A program made the position numbers and the translations under genes. Under the pieces are notes generated by a model that saw nothing but the letters and a program-made list of their open reading frames with translations, made no database searches and was not told the DNA's origin. 64,000 bases of DNA from Chryseobacterium tagetis (GTDB taxonomy: Bacteria > Bacteroidota > Bacteroidia > Flavobacteriales > Weeksellaceae). The stretch is taken from assembly GCF_016735585.2 (NCBI RefSeq), contig NZ_JAERSE020000003.1, positions 496,001 to 560,000 of the forward strand, given 5' to 3'. Positions 18,658-27,605 of this stretch are shown in pieces (positions within the stretch are counted from its first letter, which is position 1; each line of letters begins with the position of its first letter).

Positions 18658-19018
18658 TTTTTCAATATTGTGGGCTTCTCTCAATTCTTTTGGAGTGCTT
18701 TTTGAAAATGATCTAATCCCATTTTTAGTCATTTCAAAATAACAATCCGGTCTAAAAGGATCATTATTTATAATCGAGGTGTTTTGGGTTGTTAAGATAA
18801 ATTGACTCCAGTTTCTTTTAATTTTTCAACAATCAATGCAGATAAGGAATAGTGATAAAATGCGTCAAATTCATCAATGAAGACAAATGAAACCATGCCA
18901 GATTTTTTATATTTTGATACCAAAAGTAAAATAAATAAAGAGACTTTGTACCAGTAGATGCTACTTCATTGAAAGGGACGAATTTTCCATCATAATTAAA
19001 TGCGAGTGTCTTTTCAAT
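18658..19018 (-). pseudogene. Remnant of an AAA-family ATPase gene (defence type)
   Basis: Three pieces in different frames read FNEVASTGTKSLYLFYFW, then FIDEFDAFYHYSLSALIVEKL, then FILTTQNTSIINNDPFRPDCY and KELREAHNIEK. Together they match the C-terminal signature, Walker B and sensor region of overcoming-lysogenisation-like AAA_21 ATPases. Two frameshifts and a stop break it, and the Walker A half is missing. It abuts the HxlR stop codon on the right. Confidence 0.65.
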
Positions 19019-19396
19019 TTATATCTTTTTAATATCATACTCTGAAGATATTTGTCGCTCTATATGCAAATATCCCCATTTTCTCATCTCCTTGATGATT
19101 GGGTAAATGGTTTCGCCATAATCTGTTAAGTAATATTCTACTCTTGGAGGGACTTCTCCAAATGATTGACGTGTAAGAATCCCATCTTTCACAAGTTCTT
19201 CGAGTTGTTTGGCAAGCATTCGCTCACTGATTGTCGGTAGAGTTCGCCTTAATTCACCAAATCTGTTTCTACCTTTTTTTATGAGAACAATCAAAGTTGT
19301 TTTACATTTACCTTTTATGATTTGTAAAAATACGTCGGACGGACATTGATTTTCCGTTTCTCCGATTTCGTCTATTTCTATTTTTTGCAATTCCAT
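19019..19396 (-). CDS. HxlR-family transcriptional regulator
   Basis: The 125-residue product is a winged-helix protein with the family pattern RFGELRRTLPTISERMLAKQL and the wing GEVPPRVEYYLT. A Cys at residue 18 (NQCPSD) lies where redox- and electrophile-sensing relatives such as YodB and HypR carry their sensor Cys. It is divergent from the reductase gene at 19506, with a long inverted repeat between them, so autoregulation and reductase control are likely. Its stop adjoins an ATPase remnant. Confidence 0.88.
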   Translation of the reverse strand: MELQKIEIDEIGETENQCPSDVFLQIIKGKCKTTLIVLIKKGRNRFGELRRTLPTISERMLAKQLEELVKDGILTRQSFGEVPPRVEYYLTDYGETIYPIIKEMRKWGYLHIERQISSEYDIKKI

Positions 19397-19418
19397 ATAT
19401 TTTTTCTTCTGATAATCA

Positions 19419-19471
19419 GTAAAACTGTACTTTATTTCAGTATCTGAATTGAATGTAAGTACTTGTTTTAC
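19419..19471. promoter_or_regulatory. Inverted repeat, candidate HxlR operator
   Basis: GTAAAACTGTACTT (19419-19432) and AAGTACTTGTTTTAC (19457-19471) are near-perfect inverted copies separated by 24 bases, in the gap between the HxlR and reductase starts. The AAGTA/TACTT half-sites resemble known HxlR-family operators. Confidence 0.55.
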
Positions 19472-19505
19472 AATATAAAGTTAAATAAATTTACTCAAAA
19501 AAGTA

Positions 19506-20501
19506 ATGAATAATACGTTTAAAGCATTAATTATAAATGAAAGTATCAATGGGTTTACAAAAGAAATTCAGGAAATAAACTTATCAGATCTTCCTAAAAA
19601 TGACCTTTTAATAAAAGTGAGTTATTCATCGATCAACTTTAAAGATGCGTTGTCCGCGTCGGGCAACAAAGGGGTAACACGTAAATTTCCACATATTCCG
19701 GGGATTGATGCTACAGGAACTGTTGTTGAATCTAATTCAGAAAAATTTCCTGTTGGAACTAAAGTTTTGGTTACAGGTTTTGATTTAGGGATGAACACTT
19801 GGGGTGGATTTGGTGAATATATCAGTATTCCCGAAAAATGGGCAATTCATTTACCTTCAGATTTAACTGAAAAAGAAGCAATGAGTTATGGAACAGCTGG
19901 CTTGACTGCCGGATTATCTGTTTATCAAATATTACAATCAAGTCTTGTCAGTCCAGAAAATGGAAAAGTTGTGGTAAGCGGTTCTACCGGAGGTGTTGGG
20001 AGTATTGCAGTATCCATTTTGTCGAAAATAGGCTTTGATGTGCTTGCAATTTCCGGAAAAAAAGAAAATGATTATTTAATCAATTCTTTAGGAGCTAAAG
20101 AAGTGGTCGACAGAAAGGATTTCATTGATATGTACGATAGCAAACCTCTTGCTAAACCTGCATTTGTTGCAGGAATTGATACAGTTGGCGGAGCAATTCT
20201 TTCGGGGATGATAAAATCTACTCAGTATGGAGGTATTGTTACCTGTTGTGGGATGACCGCATCTACTGAGGTGAATACGTCTATATTTCCATTTATCTTG
20301 AGAGGGGTTCATTTGGCAGGAATTGATTCTGTTGAAGCTTCTTTAGAGGTAAGAAACTTGATTTGGGAAAAATTAGCTAGTGATTGGAAACTTTCAAATT
20401 TAGAAGAAATTAGTAAAGAAATCGGATTAGAAGAGTTGCCCGACAAATTAGATGAGATTCTCGCAGGCAAAGCAAAAGGAAGATATGTATTAAAACATTA
20501 A
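19506..20501 (+). CDS. YhdH/YhfP-type quinone oxidoreductase
   Basis: The 331-residue product is a zinc-free medium-chain reductase. It has the SYSSINFKDALSASG segment characteristic of YhdH/AcuI, PHIPGIDATG, the NADPH-binding VVSGSTGGVGSIAVS Rossmann motif and GKAKGRYVLKH at the end. Known members reduce acryloyl-CoA or other enones with NADPH. Divergence from an HxlR regulator suggests induction by quinones or electrophiles. Confidence 0.9.
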   Translation: MNNTFKALIINESINGFTKEIQEINLSDLPKNDLLIKVSYSSINFKDALSASGNKGVTRKFPHIPGIDATGTVVESNSEKFPVGTKVLVTGFDLGMNTWGGFGEYISIPEKWAIHLPSDLTEKEAMSYGTAGLTAGLSVYQILQSSLVSPENGKVVVSGSTGGVGSIAVSILSKIGFDVLAISGKKENDYLINSLGAKEVVDRKDFIDMYDSKPLAKPAFVAGIDTVGGAILSGMIKSTQYGGIVTCCGMTASTEVNTSIFPFILRGVHLAGIDSVEASLEVRNLIWEKLASDWKLSNLEEISKEIGLEELPDKLDEILAGKAKGRYVLKH

Positions 20502-20631
20502 AGTATTTTTAAAATTTTCATACAAAAGTCCCGAAGATTTATTAAGGACTTTTCTGATTTAAAACTATTAACTTAACTTTTCAAATTATACTTAGAGTCT
20601 TAAAAGTTAATAAAATTTCAATACATTATTT

Positions 20632-20655
20632 ACATATCGGTAATTATCGATATAT
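20632..20655. promoter_or_regulatory. Candidate operator upstream of the ArsR-type gene, with -7 box
   Basis: A 24-base dyad with half-sites ATATCG (20634-20639) and CGATAT (20648-20653) lies just before the start at 20663. The box TATATTTG (20651-20658) overlaps it and ends 4 bases before the ATG. The same 24-base pattern recurs at 20980-21003. Confidence 0.55.
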
Positions 20656-20662
20656 TTGCAGT

Positions 20663-20965
20663 ATGGATTTAAAACAAGCAATAGAAATAGGGAAGTGTTT
20701 ATCTAACGGTACTCGTCTGGAAATCCTGGAATGGCTGAAACAACCGGATGCAAACTTTCCTCCAAATACAACCAATATTCCTAATTCTGAAGGAGTTTGC
20801 TTGAGTTTTATATATGAGAAAGCGGGGTTGTCCCAGTCAACGATTTCAAATTATTTAAACGGGATGGTAAGATGCGGACTTTTGGAACTTAAAAGACTTG
20901 GAAAATGGACTTATTTTAAAAGAAATCAGAAAACAATCGATGAATATCTCGATTTTATAAAATAA
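20663..20965 (+). CDS. ArsR-type winged-helix regulator
   Basis: The 100-residue product has an ArsR-like HTH: LSNGTRLEILEWL, LSQSTISNYLNGMVRCGLL as recognition helix, and WTYFKRNQK as wing. A single Cys near GVCLSF and another in the recognition region could be sensors but no metal site is obvious. It is followed by NTF2-like and enone reductase genes, with matching operator-like dyads before it and between it and them. Confidence 0.82.
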   Translation: MDLKQAIEIGKCLSNGTRLEILEWLKQPDANFPPNTTNIPNSEGVCLSFIYEKAGLSQSTISNYLNGMVRCGLLELKRLGKWTYFKRNQKTIDEYLDFIK

Positions 20966-20979
20966 AAAAATTTAAACAT

Positions 20980-21003
20980 ACATATCTATAATTATAAATA
21001 TGT
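20980..21003. promoter_or_regulatory. Second copy of the operator-like dyad
   Basis: Half-sites ACATAT and ATATGT flank TAATTAT-centred sequence; the 24 bases form a palindrome with one mismatched pair. They align with 20632-20655 at ACATATC, TAATTAT and the final ATAT. It lies upstream of the gene at 21107. Confidence 0.55.
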
Positions 21004-21106
21004 ATTATTTTAAATATGTTTGAAAATAATGAATCTATCAGAAAAGGTAAATAAAAAATATTTAGCCTAAATAAATAACAATCAGTAATAATTCAAATAA
21101 AAATCA

Positions 21107-21556
21107 ATGAATAACAGCAAAATAGAAAAACTCTTAACAATTGAAGAAATCAAGAATTTAAGAATTAAATATGCACACGCATTAGATAAAAATGACATAG
21201 AAACAGCATCCTTAGTATTCTCAGAAGATGCTGTTTGTCAAACGGACAGAGATCCTTGGAATGGAAGACAGGAAATAAAAGCAGGCCTTGAAAAAGCCTT
21301 TAAAGATTATGATACCTATAACAGAGGACGATATCCTTTTCTTCATCTGGTATCAAACCATTTGATAGAAATTAATGACGACAATACAGCAAGTGGAAGC
21401 TGTTATCTCATAGACAACGTAACAGAAAGAGAGCCTAACGAAAATCCTTTGCTGTTGCTTGGAATCTATCGTGACGAATATAAAAAAATTGATGAACAAT
21501 GGTTCATCGTAAGTAGTACGTTAGATGTTGTTTGGCCATTCGATGATAAAAAATAA
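21107..21556 (+). CDS. NTF2/SnoaL-like protein
   Basis: The 149-residue product fits the SnoaL_4-like NTF2 fold: IKNLRIKYAHALDKND as first helix, EDAVCQTDRDPWNGRQEI, then FLHLVSNHLIEI and SGSCYLIDNV strands. Such small cone-shaped barrels are isomerases, dehydratases or binding proteins. It lies 30 bases before the old yellow enzyme gene and is probably co-transcribed with it. Confidence 0.82.
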   Translation: MNNSKIEKLLTIEEIKNLRIKYAHALDKNDIETASLVFSEDAVCQTDRDPWNGRQEIKAGLEKAFKDYDTYNRGRYPFLHLVSNHLIEINDDNTASGSCYLIDNVTEREPNENPLLLLGIYRDEYKKIDEQWFIVSSTLDVVWPFDDKK

Positions 21557-21586
21557 TCACTTTAAATAACTTAATAAAAATAATTT

Positions 21587-22675
21587 ATGAAATTACTGCA
21601 GGGATATGATTCTGGAGAATTAAAATTAAAAAATAGAGTTGTAATGGCTCCAATGACAAGATGTAGAGCCGATAATGAAGGAAATGTTGCGACAGCTCTT
21701 ATTGCAGAATATTATGCACAACGTGCTTCAGCAGGTCTTTTGATTTCTGAAGGAACATACGTTAATGATACAGCTTCAGGATATATTAATGTTCCATGCA
21801 TTTATACAGAGGAACAAATTGAAGGCTGGAAAAAAGTAACAAAAGCTGTACACGAGAAAGGAGGAACAATTTTCGCTCAGTTATGGCACGTGGGAAGACT
21901 TACACATCCTGATTTTCTCAACGGAAAAGAAGCGATAGCACCGTCGGCAATCAATGGTCATTTTACAGCATATACAAAAGAAGGTTTTAAAGAAACAAAA
22001 GTACCACGTGAAATGACAATTGAAGATATTAATGAAGTCATTAACGATTTTAAAAAAGCAGCGGCAAATGCAATAGAAGCAGGTTTTGACGGTATTGAAT
22101 TGCATGCTGCAAATGGTTATTTGTTTCATCAATTTTTTTCAAAATGTTCCAATATCAGAACTGATAATTATGGAGGTTCAATAGAAAACCGTATCAGATT
22201 TCTTTTTGAAGTATTGGATGCTATGAGTGATGCTATTGGGCAGGAGAAAATAGCAGTCAGAATTGCGCCTTCATTAGACCAAACTTTCGGAATTGTTTTG
22301 GATGATGAATCCGAAGCTCTTTATGATATTTTAGTTGATAGATTGAATCGTTACAAATTGGCATATCTTCATATATCAGGATTTACAATGGCATCGAGTT
22401 CAGATCCTCTTAATTTGGTTCTTTCAACGGCAAAACATTTCAGAGCTATTTATAAAGGAACATTGATGATTAATAAAGGTTTCAATGCGCAGACCGCCAA
22501 TACTGCGATAGAAAATGATATTGCAGATCTTGTATCATTCGGTGAACTGTATATCGGAAATCCTGATTTAGTTGAGCGTTTTGCTAATAATTCGCCATTG
22601 AATACTAACAACAGAGAAACTTATTACACGGGTGGAGCAAATGGATATACAGACTATGAATTTCTTTTACAATAG
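21587..22675 (+). CDS. Old yellow enzyme family alkene reductase
   Basis: The 362-residue product is an FMN TIM barrel of the OYE family. It shows NRVVMAPMTRCRADNEG, the QLWHVGRLTHP segment and HAANGYLFHQFFSKCSN followed by YGGSIENR. The usual active-site His/Asn pair in HAANGYL is present. These enzymes reduce the C=C bond of enones and nitro compounds with NAD(P)H. A paralogue of equal length lies at 60388-61476. Downstream there is a 40-base segment also found after that paralogue. Confidence 0.92.
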   Translation: MKLLQGYDSGELKLKNRVVMAPMTRCRADNEGNVATALIAEYYAQRASAGLLISEGTYVNDTASGYINVPCIYTEEQIEGWKKVTKAVHEKGGTIFAQLWHVGRLTHPDFLNGKEAIAPSAINGHFTAYTKEGFKETKVPREMTIEDINEVINDFKKAAANAIEAGFDGIELHAANGYLFHQFFSKCSNIRTDNYGGSIENRIRFLFEVLDAMSDAIGQEKIAVRIAPSLDQTFGIVLDDESEALYDILVDRLNRYKLAYLHISGFTMASSSDPLNLVLSTAKHFRAIYKGTLMINKGFNAQTANTAIENDIADLVSFGELYIGNPDLVERFANNSPLNTNNRETYYTGGANGYTDYEFLLQ

Positions 22676-22692
22676 TAGTTTTTATTTTTAAA

Positions 22693-22732
22693 GACGTAGT
22701 CAGATATTTTTAATTATATTATAATCTAAAAA
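22693..22732. repeat. 40-base segment shared with the region after the second OYE gene
   Basis: It matches 61555-61595 with one substitution and one indel. In that second place the sequence is the 3' end of the broken TPR gene on the minus strand; here only this scrap remains. Confidence 0.7.
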
Positions 22733-22752
22733 CAATTATTTTAAGTAAATAG

Positions 22753-22786
22753 AAATGGCGCCAACTGAAGAAAGTTGGCGCCATTT
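22753..22786 (+). terminator. Strong hairpin after the OYE gene
   Basis: AAATGGCGCCAACT and AGTTGGCGCCATTT form a perfect 14-bp stem with a 6-base loop, about 80 bases after the stop. No long T run follows, so it is a terminator or a transcript-end stabiliser. Confidence 0.55.
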
Positions 22787-22853
22787 GACAAATATATTTG
22801 TAAGATTCAAATTTATGAGGATTTAAATAAACTATTTTTTTAAATTTAAAAAC

Positions 22854-22884
22854 AGTTTGATATCAAACTATTTCCATATCTTTG
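22854..22884 (+). promoter_or_regulatory. MarR operator overlapping promoter
   Basis: A perfect 16-bp palindrome AGTTTGATATCAAACT (22854-22869) covers a TTG at 22857-22859. The box TATCTTTG at 22877-22884 lies 17 bases on, ending 4 bases before the marR ATG. Confidence 0.7.
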
Positions 22885-22888
22885 CACT

Positions 22889-23338
22889 ATGAAAGATCTG
22901 GAATATGCCCGTGTCATGCATTACTATTTCAATGCGGTTCTGAAACTACGTCAGGATCTTCGTCAACGTGTACAAAAGAAACTTATTGAACACGGTCACG
23001 CTGATATTACATTAGAAATGACCCAGGTTCTTTATTTCCTTAGCTTTTCTACCGAAAAAGGGGAGGCCAATCAGCAGGAAATAGCAGATGGCATAGCCAA
23101 AAATAAATCCAGTCTAACTTCTTTGATTGATAATCTTTTAAAGCGTGATATGCTAGAAAGACGTATTAATCCCGAAAACCGAAGAAACAATATCATATCT
23201 CTTACTGAAAAAGCAAAGCAGTTTGTACAGGATCTGTATCCTGATGTTTACCAGACATATGATATTAAAAAAATACAGCTAAGTCTTGAAGATATCCAAG
23301 CGCTTACCAAAACTCTTAACTTAATTATAGAAAGCTAA
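22889..23338 (+). CDS. MarR-family regulator of the efflux operon
   Basis: The 149-residue product is a winged helix with LTLEMTQVLYFL, NQQEIADGIAKNKSSLTSLIDNLLKRDMLERR and NPENRRNNIISLTEKA as wing. It precedes tolC, hlyD and MFS genes, and two near-identical palindromes flank it. The expected behaviour is repression of itself and the pump, released by a toxic ligand. Confidence 0.9.
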   Translation: MKDLEYARVMHYYFNAVLKLRQDLRQRVQKKLIEHGHADITLEMTQVLYFLSFSTEKGEANQQEIADGIAKNKSSLTSLIDNLLKRDMLERRINPENRRNNIISLTEKAKQFVQDLYPDVYQTYDIKKIQLSLEDIQALTKTLNLIIES

Positions 23339-23355
23339 AAAAAATTTAATCTAAT

Positions 23356-23371
23356 TGTTTGATATCAAACA
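23356..23371 (+). promoter_or_regulatory. Second MarR operator, upstream of the TolC gene
   Basis: TGTTTGATATCAAACA is a perfect 16-bp palindrome sharing the core GTTTGATATCAAAC with the site at 22854-22869. It lies 16 bases before the TolC start. Confidence 0.7.
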
Positions 23372-23386
23372 GTACAGTATAATACA

Positions 23387-24709
23387 ATGAATAATTCGTT
23401 TATATTTTATTTATTTATCACCCTGTTTTTAGGGGTTGAAAATGTTAAGGCACAGGAAAAGCATCTCTTTTTACCTGTGGATTCTCTTTTCTCACTTGCA
23501 GAACATAACAGTTTACAATTAGTGGGTTCAAGGCAAAAAATAAACATTGTTAAAAAGAGAACAGAAATTGAAAAACAAGAAGCTTGGCTACCTGAAATTG
23601 GGGCTTCTGCAAGTATGGGCTATATCAGTAATGCGCATGTTTGGGATAATCATTTTAATTACGAATCTACAGTCAAGATGCCTCATACATCAATTGATTT
23701 TTCGCTGGATGCAGGATTTACGGTTTTTAATGGTGGAAAAACTAAAAATAGTCTTATGAAATCCGAGCTGGAGGATCAGATTGCCGTTTTAGATTATCAG
23801 AAAGATAAGGAAAGCATTCAGTTGCTATTACTTGCAAAATATCTGGATTTATTTACGTTGTACAATCAGAAAGAGATTTATCAACAAAATATAGAACTCG
23901 CAAAACACAGATTATCAAACATTCAGCAGTTGATAAAGCAGGGAATGCTTACCCATAATGATAATATTCGAAGCAGTCTTCAGCTGACTGAACTGAATCT
24001 GAAATTAACTGAAATTCAGAATGATATTACAATTACCAATCACGATTTAGGAATAGTAATCGGTCTGCCGGAAAAAACTTTGATTGATGTGGATACAACA
24101 TTATATGATAAAGCTTTTGAAGCTGCAGGATTATCTTTTAATAAAAAGGATATTCCGGAAATTGAAGCCGCAGAAAAGAAAGTTGAAAGCGCCAACAAAC
24201 AAATAAATATCGAAAAAGCATCAAGGCTGCCGCAATTGTCTTTGTACGCAGGTGATGCGTGGGCTCGTCCGTTTCTTTACTCAATTCCTCCTATAGATAT
24301 ATATATGCATTTTTTTCAGGCAGGTGTAAGATTGAAATATGACATTGGTTCTATTTATAAAAGTAAAAAGAATATTGAAAAAGCAAGGTTGGAGAAAGAA
24401 TATGCCGAAACTCAGAAAAACTGGATTGAGCAAAAGGCTGAGATTGATAGCCATTCGTCTTTTGTAAAAATGAACGAAGCTCAGGAAAAATATGATTCAG
24501 AAAAGGAAAGTTATAGACTGGCACAGGATAATTACCGTGTAGTAGAGCAGAAGTATCTCAACAAATTTGCTACAATTACAGATATGCTCGATGCCAGTAC
24601 GGCGCTTCTTTCCTCACAGCTTAACCTCAATAATGCCAGAGTAAATATTATCTATCGCTGGTACAACCTGGTAAGAAATACAGGTAATTGGCAGCAAGTA
24701 AAAAATTAA
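23387..24709 (+). CDS. TolC-family outer membrane efflux protein
   Basis: The 440-residue product has a signal peptide ending near VKAQ, then two repeated helical halves: LVGSRQKINIVKKRTEIEKQEAW, a QNIELAKHRLSN stretch, NYRVVEQKYLNKFATITDMLDA. The last is the usual TolC C-terminal motif. It forms the outer-membrane channel of the pump made with the following two genes, which begin 26 bases downstream. Confidence 0.9.
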   Translation: MNNSFIFYLFITLFLGVENVKAQEKHLFLPVDSLFSLAEHNSLQLVGSRQKINIVKKRTEIEKQEAWLPEIGASASMGYISNAHVWDNHFNYESTVKMPHTSIDFSLDAGFTVFNGGKTKNSLMKSELEDQIAVLDYQKDKESIQLLLLAKYLDLFTLYNQKEIYQQNIELAKHRLSNIQQLIKQGMLTHNDNIRSSLQLTELNLKLTEIQNDITITNHDLGIVIGLPEKTLIDVDTTLYDKAFEAAGLSFNKKDIPEIEAAEKKVESANKQINIEKASRLPQLSLYAGDAWARPFLYSIPPIDIYMHFFQAGVRLKYDIGSIYKSKKNIEKARLEKEYAETQKNWIEQKAEIDSHSSFVKMNEAQEKYDSEKESYRLAQDNYRVVEQKYLNKFATITDMLDASTALLSSQLNLNNARVNIIYRWYNLVRNTGNWQQVKN

Positions 24710-24735
24710 AAAAAGTAGAGTAAAAAATAAGTCAA

Positions 24736-25794
24736 ATGTTAAAACAGGAAAACAAAAAAACGCAAAGGCTGTCAAGAATTTTTTTTAATTCTATCTCGGT
24801 TATTTTAATTGTAGTACTACTTATTTGGGGGCTGTTGTATTATTTTCATCTTAACGATAATTCCTACACGGAAGATGCACAGGTAGAAGCATATATTAGT
24901 CCGATAAACACACGTATTTCAGGATATATAAAAGAGATAAGGTTTGATGAAAACCAGTATGTAAAAAAAGGTGATACAATAATTATTATTGACGATAAAG
25001 AATATAAAATACAGGTAGAACAGGCTTTGGCAACATTAAAAAATGCGCAGGCAGGAAAAACGGTTGTTGGAGCTGATATAGGTTTATCGGCGAACAGTAC
25101 TTTTATTTCTGATGCGAATATTGCAGAAGCAAAAGCTCGTCTGGATAATCAGTCTACCAATATGAAACGATATGAAAATCTGTTGAAAGCAGATGTTATT
25201 CCACAGTATCAATATGATGAAGTAAAAACTGAGTATGAAGCTGTGAAAGCAAGATATGAATCTTTAATTCGTCAAAGACAATCAACCACATTAAGCACAA
25301 AAGCGGTTTCTGAAAAACTGAATGTCTCAGATGCAGATATTATGCGAGCGAAAGCTTCTTTGGAACTGGCAAAGCTTAACATTTCTTATTGTTATATAAT
25401 GGCTCCGTTTGATGGTATTATGGGCAGACGTAAAATCTCTGTGGGTCAGTTATTACAGGTCGGGCAGCCATTAGCAACAATAGTAGAAGGAAACCAAAAA
25501 TGGGTAACTGCCAATTTTACAGAATCACAAATCGGGAAAATTAAAGTTGGTGATGTGATGTCCATTAAAGTAGATGCACTGAAAGGAAAAGTGTTTGAAG
25601 GCAGGGTAGAATCTTTATCAGGAGCTACAGGAAGTCGATATTCTGCCGTACCGGTGGACAATTCTACCGGAAATTTTGTTAAAGTTCAACAGCGTATTCC
25701 GGTGCGCATTATTTTCACCAAGGAGCATAACAGCAAGCAGGATCTTGCTAACATAAGAGCCGGTATGAACGTGGAAGTAACAAAAAAGAATTAA
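24736..25794 (+). CDS. HlyD/EmrA-type periplasmic adaptor protein
   Basis: The 352-residue product has one N-terminal membrane helix (about residues 17-36). After it come the SYTEDAQVEAYISPINTRI and GYIKEIRFDENQYVKKGD lipoyl halves, a coiled-coil hairpin and an IMAPFDGIMGRRKISVGQ segment typical of EmrA. It bridges the inner-membrane transporter and the TolC channel. Confidence 0.92.
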   Translation: MLKQENKKTQRLSRIFFNSISVILIVVLLIWGLLYYFHLNDNSYTEDAQVEAYISPINTRISGYIKEIRFDENQYVKKGDTIIIIDDKEYKIQVEQALATLKNAQAGKTVVGADIGLSANSTFISDANIAEAKARLDNQSTNMKRYENLLKADVIPQYQYDEVKTEYEAVKARYESLIRQRQSTTLSTKAVSEKLNVSDADIMRAKASLELAKLNISYCYIMAPFDGIMGRRKISVGQLLQVGQPLATIVEGNQKWVTANFTESQIGKIKVGDVMSIKVDALKGKVFEGRVESLSGATGSRYSAVPVDNSTGNFVKVQQRIPVRIIFTKEHNSKQDLANIRAGMNVEVTKKN

Positions 25795-25814
25795 AATTTT
25801 AAATTTAATTATAA

Positions 25815-27392
25815 ATGCACAACAGGCTGTTTCGTGATTGGGTTCATCCTAAATTGGATTTATTGCTATTGGTCATCATAAGCATATGTCTTGGAGCCAC
25901 TTCTGGAGTTTCTTCAACGATATCTGTTTATATGGTTTCAGATTTGGCAGCCAATCCTGCAGATGCAAATATGACCAGCTATGCTTATCTGGCCGGCATG
26001 GCTGTTTCTTTTCCTCTAATTGTAACGCTTAGGAATTATTTTTCCTCCAAAGAATTATTGATATTCATATGCTGTATTCTACTATTTTTTAATTTTACCT
26101 TAAGTAAGACAGATAATACTTTCGAAGTCGTCATTGCTTCTTTTTTTATTGGTATTGCAAGATTAATGGGATCGATCATAATGGTGGTCAATATTATTCC
26201 TATACTTATGCCGCGTGGCGAGCGATATCAGATGTATGCCGTTTATTATCCACTCAGTCTTATAGTTAGCCCGTTGGCAGGTATGTTTCAGGTTTGGCTG
26301 GCAGATGAATTGGGTTGGCGTTATTCGTTTCATTTTTCCAATATTTTTCTGTTTGTAACATTACTTGTAACATTTCTTCTAGTTTCCGGCAGAATGCACA
26401 CGAGAAGAATTCCTCTTTGGAAGTTTGACTGGTTCAGTCTCTTTCTTTTATCAGGATGGATGCTGTCTTTTACTTATGTAATGGTTTACGGGCGTACTGA
26501 TGATTGGTTAGATTCACCCAAAATACGTTTCGCAGCTATTTCTGCATTGGTATTACTGTTATTGTTTTTACTTCGAAATAAATTAAGAAGACATAAAATT
26601 ATTGACTTTACGGTATTCAGGTTCAGAAACGTAAGGGTAGGAATTGTAATGATGTTTCTTTCATCTGTTTTTTTCTCTCTTTCAACACTTATCAATTCTT
26701 TGCTGAATATTACGTATGCAAGCAATCCTCTTGAAAATGCATCTGTCAATGCGTATCCTATTTTAGGATATATAACCGGAGCTGTTGTTGCTTTCTTATA
26801 TTTTAGAAAATACAATAATTTTAAAATATTGCTTCTTGCCACTGTTTTTTGTTATTTGCTTTCAACTTTTATGCTTTACCAGATTGTCGATAGACAGACA
26901 GAGCCTTATCGATTTTTTCTCCCGATGTTTCTGCGTGGGATTGCGATCCTGTTATCTTATATGACAGTCGGCTTGTATCTTGCGGTGGATATATCGTCGG
27001 ATGACTTTTCAATGTCTGCCACCATACTGATTTTTGTCAGAAGTTTTTTAGGTCCCGTCATATTCGGTGGCATTTACAGCACTCTATTGTATTATCATCA
27101 GGTGCAGATATTAGATAAGCTGGCTTCGTGGGTAGATCAGTCCGATCCTTTATTTCAGTTGCGATTTCCAGGTCTGCATCACAATGTCGATCCAATTCTG
27201 GCTTACAAAGAATTGAATGTTCAGGCTTCTTTAAGTGCCATAAAAGAATTATACGGATGGGTTTGTATTATAGGGATTTGTATGTTCATTATTTTGATAT
27301 TCTTTCCTATACACAAGAAACAAAGCAGGAATATTTTTAACTGGGGCAAAACTAAAAATGAGGATGAAATTGCATCTACGGCTGTATTATAA
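25815..27392 (+). CDS. MFS multidrug transporter, EmrB/DHA2-like
   Basis: The 525-residue product has about 14 membrane segments, as in the DHA2 family. It starts with a short soluble stretch before the first helix. An ADDLGWR-like loop (ADELGWRYSFHFSN) corresponds to the family's conserved GWR motif. It completes an EmrAB-TolC-type tripartite pump with the two preceding genes. Likely substrates are hydrophobic compounds, but none can be named. Confidence 0.88.
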   Translation: MHNRLFRDWVHPKLDLLLLVIISICLGATSGVSSTISVYMVSDLAANPADANMTSYAYLAGMAVSFPLIVTLRNYFSSKELLIFICCILLFFNFTLSKTDNTFEVVIASFFIGIARLMGSIIMVVNIIPILMPRGERYQMYAVYYPLSLIVSPLAGMFQVWLADELGWRYSFHFSNIFLFVTLLVTFLLVSGRMHTRRIPLWKFDWFSLFLLSGWMLSFTYVMVYGRTDDWLDSPKIRFAAISALVLLLLFLLRNKLRRHKIIDFTVFRFRNVRVGIVMMFLSSVFFSLSTLINSLLNITYASNPLENASVNAYPILGYITGAVVAFLYFRKYNNFKILLLATVFCYLLSTFMLYQIVDRQTEPYRFFLPMFLRGIAILLSYMTVGLYLAVDISSDDFSMSATILIFVRSFLGPVIFGGIYSTLLYYHQVQILDKLASWVDQSDPLFQLRFPGLHHNVDPILAYKELNVQASLSAIKELYGWVCIIGICMFIILIFFPIHKKQSRNIFNWGKTKNEDEIASTAVL

Positions 27393-27577
27393 ATACTCAT
27401 ATCAATCAAAAGTTAGATAGTAAGTACCTTTTTAAAATTAATCCTTGGTCTAACTATATTTCTAAGAAACCAATCTTATGAATTACAACATCAGCAGACC
27501 AATAAGAATTTAATATTTAATTCCATTTTGACTACAAGAAATACCATTTATGCTTAGTGAAGATTTTTGCGGCAAAA

Positions 27578-27585
27578 TATCTTTG
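27578..27585 (+). promoter_or_regulatory. Candidate -7 box (TATCTTTG)
   Basis: It matches TAnnTTTG and lies 20 bases upstream of the SDR start chosen at 27606, which supports that start over the longer frame. Confidence 0.5.
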
Positions 27586-27605
27586 TACAGTTAAAATTAA
27601 ATAAA

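Noticed and set aside
18502..18732. 76-residue hypothetical gene
   Set aside because: It fuses the end of an ATPase remnant to the start of a TOPRIM remnant and continues after its stop in the same frame, so it is pseudogene sequence.
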